From a virus, in the IMG/VR virus record IMGVR_UViG_3300042471_000228, positions 1 to 64,000 of that record: DNA of 64,000 nucleotides, one strand, 5' to 3'. Positions 16,601 to 26,600 of the stretch are shown here, piece by piece (within the stretch, counting starts at the first letter, position 1; the number at the start of each line of letters is the position of its first letter). A program made the position numbers and the translations under genes. The notes below the pieces were generated by a model, which searched no databases, was not told where the DNA came from, and saw only the letters and a program-made list of their open reading frames with translations.

Positions 16601-19600
16601 TTATCATCAATTACTGGATCTTCTGTATAGATATTAGTACCATTAGGTCTAACAAGGTTGATATAGTTATCAGGTCTGCTGAGAATGTTTTTCATAGAAT
16701 CCATTACATCCTGTTGGAATGCTTTAGGATTGTATGAGTTTTGCTCTCTGTTTAACTCTCTAAGTTTTTGTTTGAGCGGTGCTATCTCGTTTATATACTG
16801 ATCAAACTCACCTTTTCTAGTCTCGAGTATGTCTTTCTCTAGTTGATCATATATTTCATCAATTTGTTCTTTAGCACTATTAATACGACTATAATACTTC
16901 TCACTAGCTCCACCTACATAATAGTTGTTAGTCCATTGAGACAAGAAATCTTTATAAGCATCTACCTGTTCTTGTTCAAGTTTTGTAATCTCTTCTTGAA
17001 ACTCGGGCTTCAGATACTGTTTGATATACTTCTTACGTAATTCCTTAATCTCTTTTAAGGTCTCTGCTTTCTGCTCAAGAATTGTGTTAAGAAGTTTTTT
17101 AGTTGCTTTTGGTTTCTCAATCTCAATAACACCTTCGTTATCTACGATACCGGGAACCATTGTAATTAACTTATCGATATCAAAGTCACCACCTGATTTA
17201 GCTACAATCTCTAAAGGTAGGATCATAATATTACCTGCTATCTCTGGTAAGAACTCAAACACTTCCATGAACTCCATAGAGTTAGGACCTTGAGTTGGGA
17301 TACGTGCTCCTATAAGAGTAACCATCTTACGATGATCTCCTTTATCTAACCACGTATCTTCTTTAAGCATTGCGTTCAAGCGATCAAGTGTTCCGATAGC
17401 TTTTCCGTCTAAGTGTTCTAGTTTCAAAAGATTCTTAAACTTACCGTGCAAGCTTATCTTAATCTTCATTGCAGAAGCGCTCTTTTTATCACCATTAAAT
17501 TTATAGAATGGTAATCCATCAGAACCGTATTTGATCAAATCATCTACAGTAGGTTTAGAGAACTTCTCAAATCCTACACCTGAACCTTGAATATATTGCT
17601 CTCCGTATACAGGTTGTTCATTAATTCTTTTGTTTACAATAGAACTAATAATCTTTTCAATCTTACCGGGATCAGATGACAGATCCAATGGATATACAAA
17701 TTTACCATCATCACCTATAGTAATGAAATCTATATCTTGTTCTGCTAGATCTTGTGCTGTTAAACTATTTTGAATATACTCAACAAACTTCTGTAGATTA
17801 ATAGAAGGTTCTCCTTTACGTCTTGATTTAGGATCGTTGTAACCAAGTTCCATTTTCAATTCGTTCTCGGCAACTTTCTGCATCTTATCTATATTAGATA
17901 AATAAGATTTTACCAACGGACTGTCTTCAGTCAAACCAATAGTAATCAGTTTACGAATCTGTGTTGGGAATTTGATTTTCTCCTTAAACTTATCCTTTGT
18001 AACCAACTGTTCTTTAAGATAGTTTACGAAAATAAAATTCTTTGTAAAGTTAAACTCATCACTTTCCCATTTAGGAGAAAGATCATCTGTATAGAATCCG
18101 TCAAGTTCTTTCTCAGAACCTAGAGATGCTACTTTAGAACCAGAGTGAGTTACCGCATATGCTAATCCTTGAGATATAAGTTTATTATGTAATGACTCTA
18201 AACGTGTTTGTTTAATCACACTAGGAATAAGTGGAATCAAAGAGTATTTATGAAACGCATTAGCTGCAAAGTTCTGTAATCTAATTGGTCCAGAGTACTG
18301 TAGTTTCTTTACAGGCATAAATGCTTTTAGTGCTACAGCATCATCCACTTGTTCTCCATTAAGAATCTTATTGTATAGTTCTTCTTTATATGGTGACCAG
18401 TTATTAAAACGTAACTCAAGTGCTCTATACGCATCGAATGTAATCCATGATTGTGCATCTGCAACTTTCATGTTCTTATACTCATTGAAATCACTCTCAG
18501 CTAAACCTGCTTTCTTAGCAGCTGCAATCATCTCATTTAAGTATACAGATGTTACTCTAGGATCTTCTACTACAGCAACTGGTATAATAGTAGATTGACT
18601 TGCCATTGTATTTGTTGGCTCAGGATATCCTGAATTCTTAAACCATGGTGACTCGTGATATCTACCTTTGTTTTTTTCAATGAAAGTATTCATTGATCTA
18701 TCTGTTCTACCAATTCTACCAGTAGCAAAGAAACCGGGAATACGCTTCATGTGTTCTTCTTTGTCGTGGAAGAACAAAGCAGGATCTCCGTAAGTTAAAG
18801 TACCTAACTCAATCCTGTGTATAAAACTGTTGTATGTAAATGCTTCGGATGTTACTTTCAATAATGTATCATTATTTGAGTTTGTCATACCAAGTCTACT
18901 CTTTACAACATCAAAGAAACCAGTAGCTTTAGTAACACCATAGTTTTTTAACTGAGTATAATCTTCTAAAGCTAACTTATCAAAGTAGTCATTCAGATCT
19001 TTAATAATTCTTTCTTGTAGTTCAGGTCTCTCAACTAATAAAGCTTGAAACTCTTCTACAGTATTTACGTCAAGTCCTTTTAAGGTTTCTTTTAGATCAT
19101 TTTTAAGGATGTCATCAAATATTACAAACTCAGAACCCGCGCTTTGATATGTTATCTGCTTACCAGGAGAACCCCCGGTAAGAATAATGTCACTAGCATT
19201 TTCTCCAACAGCATTCTTTGTATTTACTTTCTTGATTCTCTCAAGTTCTGATGCTACGTATCCAAGTAAGATTTTATTAGCTTGTTCTCTTCCTGCGTTT
19301 CCTGAGAAATTTTTAGGATTAACATAGTAAAGAGTCTTACCTGCAACAGCTCTAACAATATACGCAGATGTTTTATCAGCATGTCTAAATGCTTCTGATG
19401 CACCGTGTAATATATTTAACATGTAATCTCTAAGATATGCAGTCTGCTCATCGGATGCAGATGACTTCATACCTTTTATGATACCAACTATTTCGTTATC
19501 GATAACATCAACAGCTTGTGTTCCTAATAGAGACTCTACTGACAATTCTATTTTCTGACCATCTGCTGTATTTTTATATCCTAAGTTATTACCAAATAAT

Positions 19601-22600
19601 AACTTAAATAATCTAGATGTCTTTACAAATGGATTTCTATCAGTGCTGTAGTGCTCTGTCTCGGGATTATTTATTAACTCTGCAAAAGTGTTTGCGTTAT
19701 TAATATAGTGTATCTGATTACCTGCAGTACTAGGATTGTTCATCTCAGACTGAGGATCACCATTTACGTTAGTAAACATGTAACCAGCATTGAATCCTGA
19801 GAACTTACTTTCTAGTTCTAATAATCTACTCCATAGTTTATTTTGATCATAGAATAGATGATTGGGATTTTCTGGAGATAAACCTACAACTTGTTTCTTA
19901 GTTGCAACTTTGCTAACAACTAAAGCATCAAACATATCACGTAACAAACCTTTGTTAAGCTCGTTAACAATACGAAGGTTATCTGTAATATCAATACCCA
20001 ATGACTGTAAGAACTTCAGAGGTTGTGCGCGAACTGTCTGAATATCAGGAAAGTCTTCGTACAGCTTAGCAAGATCTAGAACATATTCATTAGTCTTTCT
20101 ATCTTTAGTGATGTAGTCTGATTGAACACGTCCTGTTTGGAAACGTTGGTTCAACATTCTTCCGAATGCTTTATCTGCAGAGTCTGATTCTCCTACAACA
20201 ACTCGTACTCCATCAAATGAATCTTCTTCAGTAATCGCTGAATGTTTTTGTACAGTTACTTGTACTCCAGATTGTTTATCTAATCTAGCAGCAAAGAAGA
20301 ATTCACCCCAAAGTCTTTGAGTAATAAAGTTATTTGCTGAATCAGGATTACCTAGTTTAGATACTAATTGCTTTAAGAATTCAAACTTATAGTTTGTTTT
20401 ACCATTCTTAGTTTTAGTATTTGAAGATAGTATAAGATTGTCATACATCTCTTCAGGTGTAAGAGTATTGTTAGTACTAGATATGATTACTGCAAATGCT
20501 GTATCAAAAGGTACAGTTTGCCTAAATCCTAAATCATTATATACAAATCCATCAGCTGTCTTTTCAAATAATGAGTTTAGTATAAATACCATACTATCAC
20601 CCATTCTATCTTTTGCAGAAAACTCAGTACCACTTCCAGCAAACATACCTTCTCTATCCGCCATCAAATCAGGATCTATATCAGATTGACCAGCTACAGT
20701 CATATCTTCATCCATGATTTTAGCATCTAGTTTGATATCAAAGAATCCAGTTCTTTCATTATAGTACTTTAAGAATCCTTGATTAGGTTTATCTACATCA
20801 AATTGACTAGTCACCCACTCTAAGGTTTGTATTGATCTCTCAAGTTTTTCTTTCTCAAATCCTACAGCGTTATCACTCTTTAGTTTTAACTCAGTAATTT
20901 TATTAATGAATTTTAATTTTGCTTCTGTTAGAATAGCATTCTTAATCTTCTCATCAGAGAATACACCTAGTGTAAATTTATTAGTTCCTGTTTTAGCATT
21001 GAACTCATCAATTGTACTAGATATAGCATCTGTCAATCCATCGACTGCCATTAGTGATGCTGTTACATTCAAAGTCTTAATGGGACTAGTGCTATCAGCT
21101 AATGCTGGTATACCGCTATTAAGTCTATTAAACTGAATGTTAGATTGATCGAAACTATAGTTCGTTAAGTCACCTGCTCTAAGTTTTTGGAATACTTCTC
21201 CAATACGCATACCAGGTGTTAACTGGTCTTCTGGTGTAGAGAATCCAAATAATGCTTTAATAGCATCTAGTATAATTCTAAATATAGACTTCTGCTTTGC
21301 TGTCTTCGGTGTATACTTACCTAATGAGAACTCTCTGAACTTTTCAGCAAGATGTTCTTCTGCGTATAATATATGCTCTGGTTTATTAAAATCTAAATCA
21401 GAACTCTTCATGGTTTTCCAACCATTGTCATAATACGATATAGTTTCACCAAGAGACTTGAGGTCATTATATAAATCTAATTTCTGTTTACCAGTTAAGA
21501 ACAACTGTGTAAACCCGTGCCATGCTTCATGGTAAAGATCTGAGTAATCAGATCCTTGGAACAAAGTAATTCCTGCTCTTGTCCATGTAGCTCTAACATC
21601 ACCATTACTATTAGCAATGTTAAACATTGTAGTATAAGGTATGACCTCAGATAGTTTCTTTCTAACCACTTTACCTGTAGAGTCAGTAAAACTAATCTCA
21701 GTGTTTTCAAACCAAGTCTTAGCTTCAGCAACTTGTGTAGGTGTTGCTACTATATCAAAACCAGTCATGTCTCTTCTTTCAAGAAGATTACTTAATTCTG
21801 ATATATCTGTGTCAGTTAATCCTTCTAACTTAACTGTCTTGTTTTTTTGTTTCTCTTCTTGTTCTTTTTTAAATGCAGCTATCTCAGCATCTGTCATTTT
21901 TTTAGAAGCGATGATTGAACTCTCGATAGGTATAGTGAATCCTATGTAAGCATTTTCTTCTCTGATCTCTCCTTTGACCACTTTAACGCCAGACGTTGCG
22001 TTCTTAAAAACCCAATCTTTATAAGGACTCTGTTCTATAGATATATCTAATCCTTCTTTTGTAGGAGTTAACTTAAAATCATAGATATTACCATCTATGT
22101 TTTTAGCACTATAATAAAGTTTATTTTTGTAGGTAACGGTTTCATTATTACCAACTGTGTCTTTAATCTCTCTAGTTAAGAAATCTACAATCTGTTTCTT
22201 AGCTACTTCTTTATCCGCACTTACTGGCTCTCCATTAATACGTACAGTGTTTGTAGCAAGATCATAAGTAAAGTTCTTGCCGATATCTAGTTTTATATAC
22301 TGAGATATAATCTGACCTTTTGACTTAGGAGATAGTAATTCATTTTCATAGAATACATCATTAAGTAATAAGTCAGCAGTTCTTTCAGCAAGATCTGTAG
22401 GAAGCTCATTCATTACAAAAGGAACAGGTTCTGATACACCTGGATACATGAAAGCAGTCTTTACCTCACCTTTTGCTTCAGTAGAAGTTATAATAATGGG
22501 ATCGAATGCAGACGCATCCATTAATTCTGATAGAGGTTTTTTATTATTAAACTCTCTATACAAGAACCCATGAGTCGCGTAGTTAAAGTTTAATTTCAAT

Positions 22601-23640
22601 CTTTTTTTGAAATTACCCTTTGTAGTTAGATACTCCATCATTGTATATAGAGTATCGTACTCGTTGTTTATTTGATCACGTAATGCTTCTTCTGTAATAG
22701 TAATACCTTGTCTTTGTTTACTTTTAATAATAGAACCTAGTGGTTGAATCTTACTATTCTTAATACTTTCGTTTATATCAAATATGCGCTTACCATTCTC
22801 GACAGTAAAACTTGGTATAGTTCTTAAAGGAAAATAAATTATATCTCCTGTGTCATCAGTTAGATTATAATCATTATCAAAGTATACAAGCTCTCCTTCA
22901 GGATTAGTAAATACAATATACATTTGCTTAGATATTCTAAGCTTGATATTTTCTTTGTCTCTCTCATATGGGTATAGTTTATCTTGTGGTAAACTGTATC
23001 CCGGAGTAAGCATGATTTGAATTTTCTGACCTCTGTAGAAGATAGTACCATCTTCATCGGGTAACATCTGTGTGTTAAGTAACTTTATAAAGTTATAATA
23101 CCAACGTAGGTCACGCTCTTCTCTTACTTCTTCCCCTGATGTAGTTAATACGTTGTCGGGTACTTGTACGAATCCTCCTTCAGATGCAATATCATTTACT
23201 GTATCTTTTATTCTAGGTTGAATAGAAACAACACTATTTACTTCTTTAACAGTGTCTTGTACTTTAGGTGTTAGAGTACTTCTGTAATCGTTTAAGTACT
23301 TAGTTACATTATCTATGGACTTATTAAAAGATATAATAACATCTTCTAGTGATCCTGGATCTAGTAACTTCTTCTCTCTTAAGGGTACGCGGATGCTTTC
23401 ATAAACACTCTTAGCTAATTCAATAGAACTAGGAGTAAGTCTAGCAACAGCTAATGCTTTTTGTTGGTCTCCAGTTTTCTCTAGCACCTCATTAAAGATA
23501 CCATTTATAAACTTTGGTAGGTCGACAACAGAATTCTTCTCAATTTTTTGAGCAAGCATTCCTGCTACTTTTCTATCAATTTTTGAGATATCTTCTTTAG
23601 ATAAACTCCATTCCCCTGAAGGATCACAAATTATACTCAT
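13612..23640 (-). CDS. Giant virion RNA polymerase of crAss-like type, with zincin domain
   Basis: The 3342-residue protein carries the catalytic loop K-S-G-G-D-F-D-I-D-K with D2152, D2154 and D2156. The loop is preceded by G-A-R-I-P-T-Q-G-P-N-S-M and followed by G-K-Q-G-V-G-M at about residue 2395. This is the two-double-psi-barrel arrangement of crAss-like virion RNA polymerases, related to YonO and eukaryotic RNA-dependent RNA polymerases; the three Asp bind catalytic Mg2+. Its role is to enter the cell with the DNA and transcribe early genes. A separate metallopeptidase motif H-E-A-W-H (H704, E705, H708) lies in the N-terminal third, with E-E-H-L-A-E-K-F as a candidate third ligand region and an amphipathic I-F-R-I-I-L-D-A-I-K-A-L-F-G-F helix after it. 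The polymerase and peptidase may be separated by processing. It is much longer than the roughly 2200-residue phi14:2 enzyme. Confidence 0.87.
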   Translation of the reverse strand: MSIICDPSGEWSLSKEDISKIDRKVAGMLAQKIEKNSVVDLPKFINGIFNEVLEKTGDQQKALAVARLTPSSIELAKSVYESIRVPLREKKLLDPGSLEDVIISFNKSIDNVTKYLNDYRSTLTPKVQDTVKEVNSVVSIQPRIKDTVNDIASEGGFVQVPDNVLTTSGEEVREERDLRWYYNFIKLLNTQMLPDEDGTIFYRGQKIQIMLTPGYSLPQDKLYPYERDKENIKLRISKQMYIVFTNPEGELVYFDNDYNLTDDTGDIIYFPLRTIPSFTVENGKRIFDINESIKNSKIQPLGSIIKSKQRQGITITEEALRDQINNEYDTLYTMMEYLTTKGNFKKRLKLNFNYATHGFLYREFNNKKPLSELMDASAFDPIIITSTEAKGEVKTAFMYPGVSEPVPFVMNELPTDLAERTADLLLNDVFYENELLSPKSKGQIISQYIKLDIGKNFTYDLATNTVRINGEPVSADKEVAKKQIVDFLTREIKDTVGNNETVTYKNKLYYSAKNIDGNIYDFKLTPTKEGLDISIEQSPYKDWVFKNATSGVKVVKGEIREENAYIGFTIPIESSIIASKKMTDAEIAAFKKEQEEKQKNKTVKLEGLTDTDISELSNLLERRDMTGFDIVATPTQVAEAKTWFENTEISFTDSTGKVVRKKLSEVIPYTTMFNIANSNGDVRATWTRAGITLFQGSDYSDLYHEAWHGFTQLFLTGKQKLDLYNDLKSLGETISYYDNGWKTMKSSDLDFNKPEHILYAEEHLAEKFREFSLGKYTPKTAKQKSIFRIILDAIKALFGFSTPEDQLTPGMRIGEVFQKLRAGDLTNYSFDQSNIQFNRLNSGIPALADSTSPIKTLNVTASLMAVDGLTDAISSTIDEFNAKTGTNKFTLGVFSDEKIKNAILTEAKLKFINKITELKLKSDNAVGFEKEKLERSIQTLEWVTSQFDVDKPNQGFLKYYNERTGFFDIKLDAKIMDEDMTVAGQSDIDPDLMADREGMFAGSGTEFSAKDRMGDSMVFILNSLFEKTADGFVYNDLGFRQTVPFDTAFAVIISSTNNTLTPEEMYDNLILSSNTKTKNGKTNYKFEFLKQLVSKLGNPDSANNFITQRLWGEFFFAARLDKQSGVQVTVQKHSAITEEDSFDGVRVVVGESDSADKAFGRMLNQRFQTGRVQSDYITKDRKTNEYVLDLAKLYEDFPDIQTVRAQPLKFLQSLGIDITDNLRIVNELNKGLLRDMFDALVVSKVATKKQVVGLSPENPNHLFYDQNKLWSRLLELESKFSGFNAGYMFTNVNGDPQSEMNNPSTAGNQIHYINNANTFAELINNPETEHYSTDRNPFVKTSRLFKLLFGNNLGYKNTADGQKIELSVESLLGTQAVDVIDNEIVGIIKGMKSSASDEQTAYLRDYMLNILHGASEAFRHADKTSAYIVRAVAGKTLYYVNPKNFSGNAGREQANKILLGYVASELERIKKVNTKNAVGENASDIILTGGSPGKQITYQSAGSEFVIFDDILKNDLKETLKGLDVNTVEEFQALLVERPELQERIIKDLNDYFDKLALEDYTQLKNYGVTKATGFFDVVKSRLGMTNSNNDTLLKVTSEAFTYNSFIHRIELGTLTYGDPALFFHDKEEHMKRIPGFFATGRIGRTDRSMNTFIEKNKGRYHESPWFKNSGYPEPTNTMASQSTIIPVAVVEDPRVTSVYLNEMIAAAKKAGLAESDFNEYKNMKVADAQSWITFDAYRALELRFNNWSPYKEELYNKILNGEQVDDAVALKAFMPVKKLQYSGPIRLQNFAANAFHKYSLIPLIPSVIKQTRLESLHNKLISQGLAYAVTHSGSKVASLGSEKELDGFYTDDLSPKWESDEFNFTKNFIFVNYLKEQLVTKDKFKEKIKFPTQIRKLITIGLTEDSPLVKSYLSNIDKMQKVAENELKMELGYNDPKSRRKGEPSINLQKFVEYIQNSLTAQDLAEQDIDFITIGDDGKFVYPLDLSSDPGKIEKIISSIVNKRINEQPVYGEQYIQGSGVGFEKFSKPTVDDLIKYGSDGLPFYKFNGDKKSASAMKIKISLHGKFKNLLKLEHLDGKAIGTLDRLNAMLKEDTWLDKGDHRKMVTLIGARIPTQGPNSMEFMEVFEFLPEIAGNIMILPLEIVAKSGGDFDIDKLITMVPGIVDNEGVIEIEKPKATKKLLNTILEQKAETLKEIKELRKKYIKQYLKPEFQEEITKLEQEQVDAYKDFLSQWTNNYYVGGASEKYYSRINSAKEQIDEIYDQLEKDILETRKGEFDQYINEIAPLKQKLRELNREQNSYNPKAFQQDVMDSMKNILSRPDNYINLVRPNGTNIYTEDPVIDDKSIVDALDPYNREYNSKSTKTNPLNGKKMSPTKIFENRYNIVKASALNNGKQGVGMLATGNTFHALATLSGTTMSPVREETKLVKRKPVTYTLTQELLVPHNSKIINGQKEIDFSSFKDADLDKYVRDVVSELMNGYLDVAKKDWVYSINAIKQLEPEFEFMMLAGVPVKVAALMLAQPYVREYLRYFREYSSPYSVLNPEIELSNTNFAKRQAIIQVILDKEMPGVFPVNKEGDPNTFINTPQMLVNLRNSFLDFEQDVDREPIFTFENLKENLKKSNAAFNEQQFAHFVEIIYMASKLTELKMAIRFDTLKNTSYFDAQKQERGLYKILDGAFSKDVIERLLDKTVLKSFRTTDLLRAAIATALPVRANTQLNNTLDAVISDQSLDPEEIEDFAKEFNDDFILYLFQNKLYTFDSSKDTYRSIELNDTVPIKEQAFLKYGAFLDPETGEFLVDKAQIIKDFKSRAFSKDGYGGQVKLAKLPESTFSRLSKDKQIPMYYKFVLEREYLRAAIPYETITSNFEFIKFLTQRQLNTDIPARYEEFIRNKALENLYIDGALFDASYTVGNGIINATAKFTDILESHPDLAKSYPVLDIIGVASSGTMRFFKLNDRNSDGTILTSYKNQMNDLANPAVQKVKNDEENLYISNFFAKMKTIAYLQAGNNKLSNLYMMSIFDNKDLAAYMASDVKKIADGSDIEKELSDFSEKFIRSYRTRGRFVYTNYAAAAPTVAKSTIPIVVSQSKVKTSSVFLNEDTGEIEAVYQYNESMFETSKSFTGRDEQIYTKTEYKVTPETVQAMFDANPEAVYVFEDVYPTVKLDSEGNVIVGDRPTTPTQIDQQAFRAGLATGNSFAIPVVKKDGSLPNPKGNAVAKDLIDQYIKELVALKESGKTVVFPSNGIGAKLLGFYRNNMGSISLRENAERNTDLYLYLSRQLLENFGYRNPKFELITKNFNTEELGGMGTGLEFIQEYYKSKDIQRKTDKEVSDYINKCKGIS

Positions 23641-23652
23641 TTTTACTTTCCT

Positions 23653-26600
23653 TTAACAACTGAATAAATCCTCGTCATTAGTTTTCTGCTCGTCCTTATT
23701 GAAAGGATCGAATCCTTCTAAGCTTTCCTTTCTCTCGTTAACTGATTGATCTGCAGCATTTTGTCCGGAATTAGACTGTTGTTTAGTAGTAGTATCTGAC
23801 TTATCAACTTTTGTTTCCTCTATCATACCGAGAACTTTTTCATTAACATCTCTCTCTGCTAATTTAAGACTTTTTGCTTTAGATCCCAAACCTGCATAAG
23901 ACAAATCATCAACATCTACAAACAATCCACCTTGAGCACCTTTGTTATATTCGTCAGTGACGTCTTTTATCTCTAGCTTGTTATCCTGAGTCTCTCCAAT
24001 AACCAGACCTATTCTCTCCTCATTCTTCTTATTCAAGAATCTTATTAGAGTATTCTCTCCTTTATTTACTAAGTCTTTAATAGATAGCTGCTTATTAATT
24101 TGTTCTCTCTTTTGATTTCGTAAAGCAATGTATTGATCTAGTGGTAAGTTTTGTTCTTCTAGTAACTCATCAAGTACACCAGTTCTCTCTAAAGTATTGA
24201 GCATCAGCATAGTAGTATTAAAGTCTTCTTTATTATTAACACCATTTAGTAATGCTCTTATGTCTTTTAGTTTCTTTGGAATCTGTGATTTAGGACCTCC
24301 TGTAATAATACTTTCAGAAGAATCTGTCATTACACGTTTCTTAGTTCCAACAAATAGTCTTTCTTTATCAGCAATACCGGTTCTTCCAGTAGGAGTTACC
24401 GGAGCAGTAACTGTGAATGAAGACATACCATTTAGGATTGCTAAGTCTATTCTACCATATGGTAAGATAGAGGGTGAATCAAAAACCACAGTCTTATTTG
24501 TACCAGACACCAGTGTGTTAGCTTTAGATAATGCTACTGGATATATCATACTAGATATACTAGAATCCCCGTCTCTCTCAAGTGTAGCTAACTTATATAG
24601 GAAGTTACCCTTACCTGTAATGTTATCAGGGGTAACTCCGTTTTTATTTATAAAATCTAGCAACGCTTTTGCGGAAGAACCAATCTTACCTTTGTCTTGT
24701 GCTAATGTTTCTAAGCGCGCTTTAACAGCATTGATATCTAATTCTAGAATAGCTTCCTGTATTAGATCAGAACCAAGAATAAGATCTTCGGAGTGAGTAG
24801 ACATGTTACCTACTGTATAAGCATCTGGAGTAATATAGATTACTTTTCCTTGTAATGACTTAGCAATAGATTTGTTATCGTATGTTTTAGTGGGTTCTTC
24901 TTTACCACCTTCTAAAGCATCTAGTTCTGCATAAGCTTTACTATCTTTTCTACCAGCTTCTTCAAGAGCTTGCATAGCTTGCTCTCTAGTCATTGTACCT
25001 TTTTTAACAGCATCTATATATTCTGCATCATATTTAGCATTAATTTCTTTTTCTACTTCTTCTTTTGTTTCTTCCCTTATAGTTTCAGTATCTCTATATA
25101 TTCCAGAAGGTTTACCATTACTATCTATAATTTCACTACCTGCTACATTATACGTACTAACATATCCTCTACCAGCATCAAAATTAAGACTTGTTTGAGT
25201 TATCCATCTTAAACTAGAGCTTCTTCTTTTTTCTATATCAGCTTTCTTAGCTTCTATATCAGCTTTAGCATCTGTAGAAACAGTAGGTTGCTGAGTAGTC
25301 AATTGTTCATTTAATGTTTCTAATTTTGATAAAACTTCCTGACCCAATCTATATGGAAATCCTGTAGCATTATTTAATACAACATTAAATATATCATTTA
25401 CTTCTTGATTATTATAAGTAGACTCAATGACACTTCTGATCTCATCTATTATCTTAGTGTAATTTTCTGTACCAATAGCATCTTTAAGATTACCTAAATC
25501 AATACCTTGGTTTATATACTTTTGTCTTATTTGCTCAATAGCTACTCCAGCTTTGTAAAATGCTCCACTTAAAGCTTGAATAAAATAGTCAGTGCTAAGC
25601 ATAACTCCTTGACCTCCTGTAAACAAATAATCAGCAGCTATCATTCCATAAGGAGATATTTTAGCATCTGTACCAGTTTGAGTACCAGCAGGTGCTGCTT
25701 TCTTTTTAATAATCTCATTAATCTCAGAAGTTTTACCATTAAATATTGCAGTCTCTCTTTGTGAAAGAGTTTCTCGTTTCATTACTTTATCTGCAATAGA
25801 ATCAAGAATATCTTGAGGAACAATGTTATTATCAACAAAGTTATTATAAATGTCATCTGCAATTATATCCGTAACTGTAGGCGCACCTTGTTTCTTAATA
25901 GGATTCTCTGGATATGTAGTAACTGTTTGAGTTACAGCAGGAATATTAAGATCATATATAGTCTTTGAATTATCTACAGCAATAGAATAACCACCTACTC
26001 TAATTACATTCTGTCCTTGCTCGTTTTCTGTAATGCTTAGAATCTCTCTTTCTAATTGAGCTTGTGACATAACACCACTCTTAGCAGTGCTTGTAATAAT
26101 CGGGAATATATTAATACTATCTACTTCTAATCCTGTATTCTGACGAAGTAATTCTTTATAAGCAAGCTGTTGTGCTCTATCATCTATTACATAGAATATC
26201 TGAGCTTTAACATCATTGCCTTCACTTATTGATTTTTTCTCAACTGGGAAGTTATTTAGAATCTCATCCAACTTATCTTCTATCATAGCTCGCTCTGCAG
26301 GATCAGTATAACTATCGATAGTTCTCTTAATATAATAATCGTTTTCTTTAAGCTTTGTAGCAAAGTCTGTAAAGTTAGCACCTAGTGCTTTAGACATCTT
26401 ATTATATACATCATACGCTAGTCTTCTATTTGTATAGGAAGACTTCATATCAATAATGAATACTTTACCAGCTTTATTGTAAGCAAGGATATCCATCTCA
26501 CCTGCAGTAGGTATGTTTCCTAGCATTCCCGAAATGATTGGGAAATCCGGAATAACTTTAAGACCTTTTTTATTAAGTTCTCTTTGAACATTTCTTACAA

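Noticed and set aside
24197-24796. 199-residue plus-strand frame
   Set aside because: It is antisense within the 2499-residue gene; no domain, no promoter, and isolated from other plus-strand genes.
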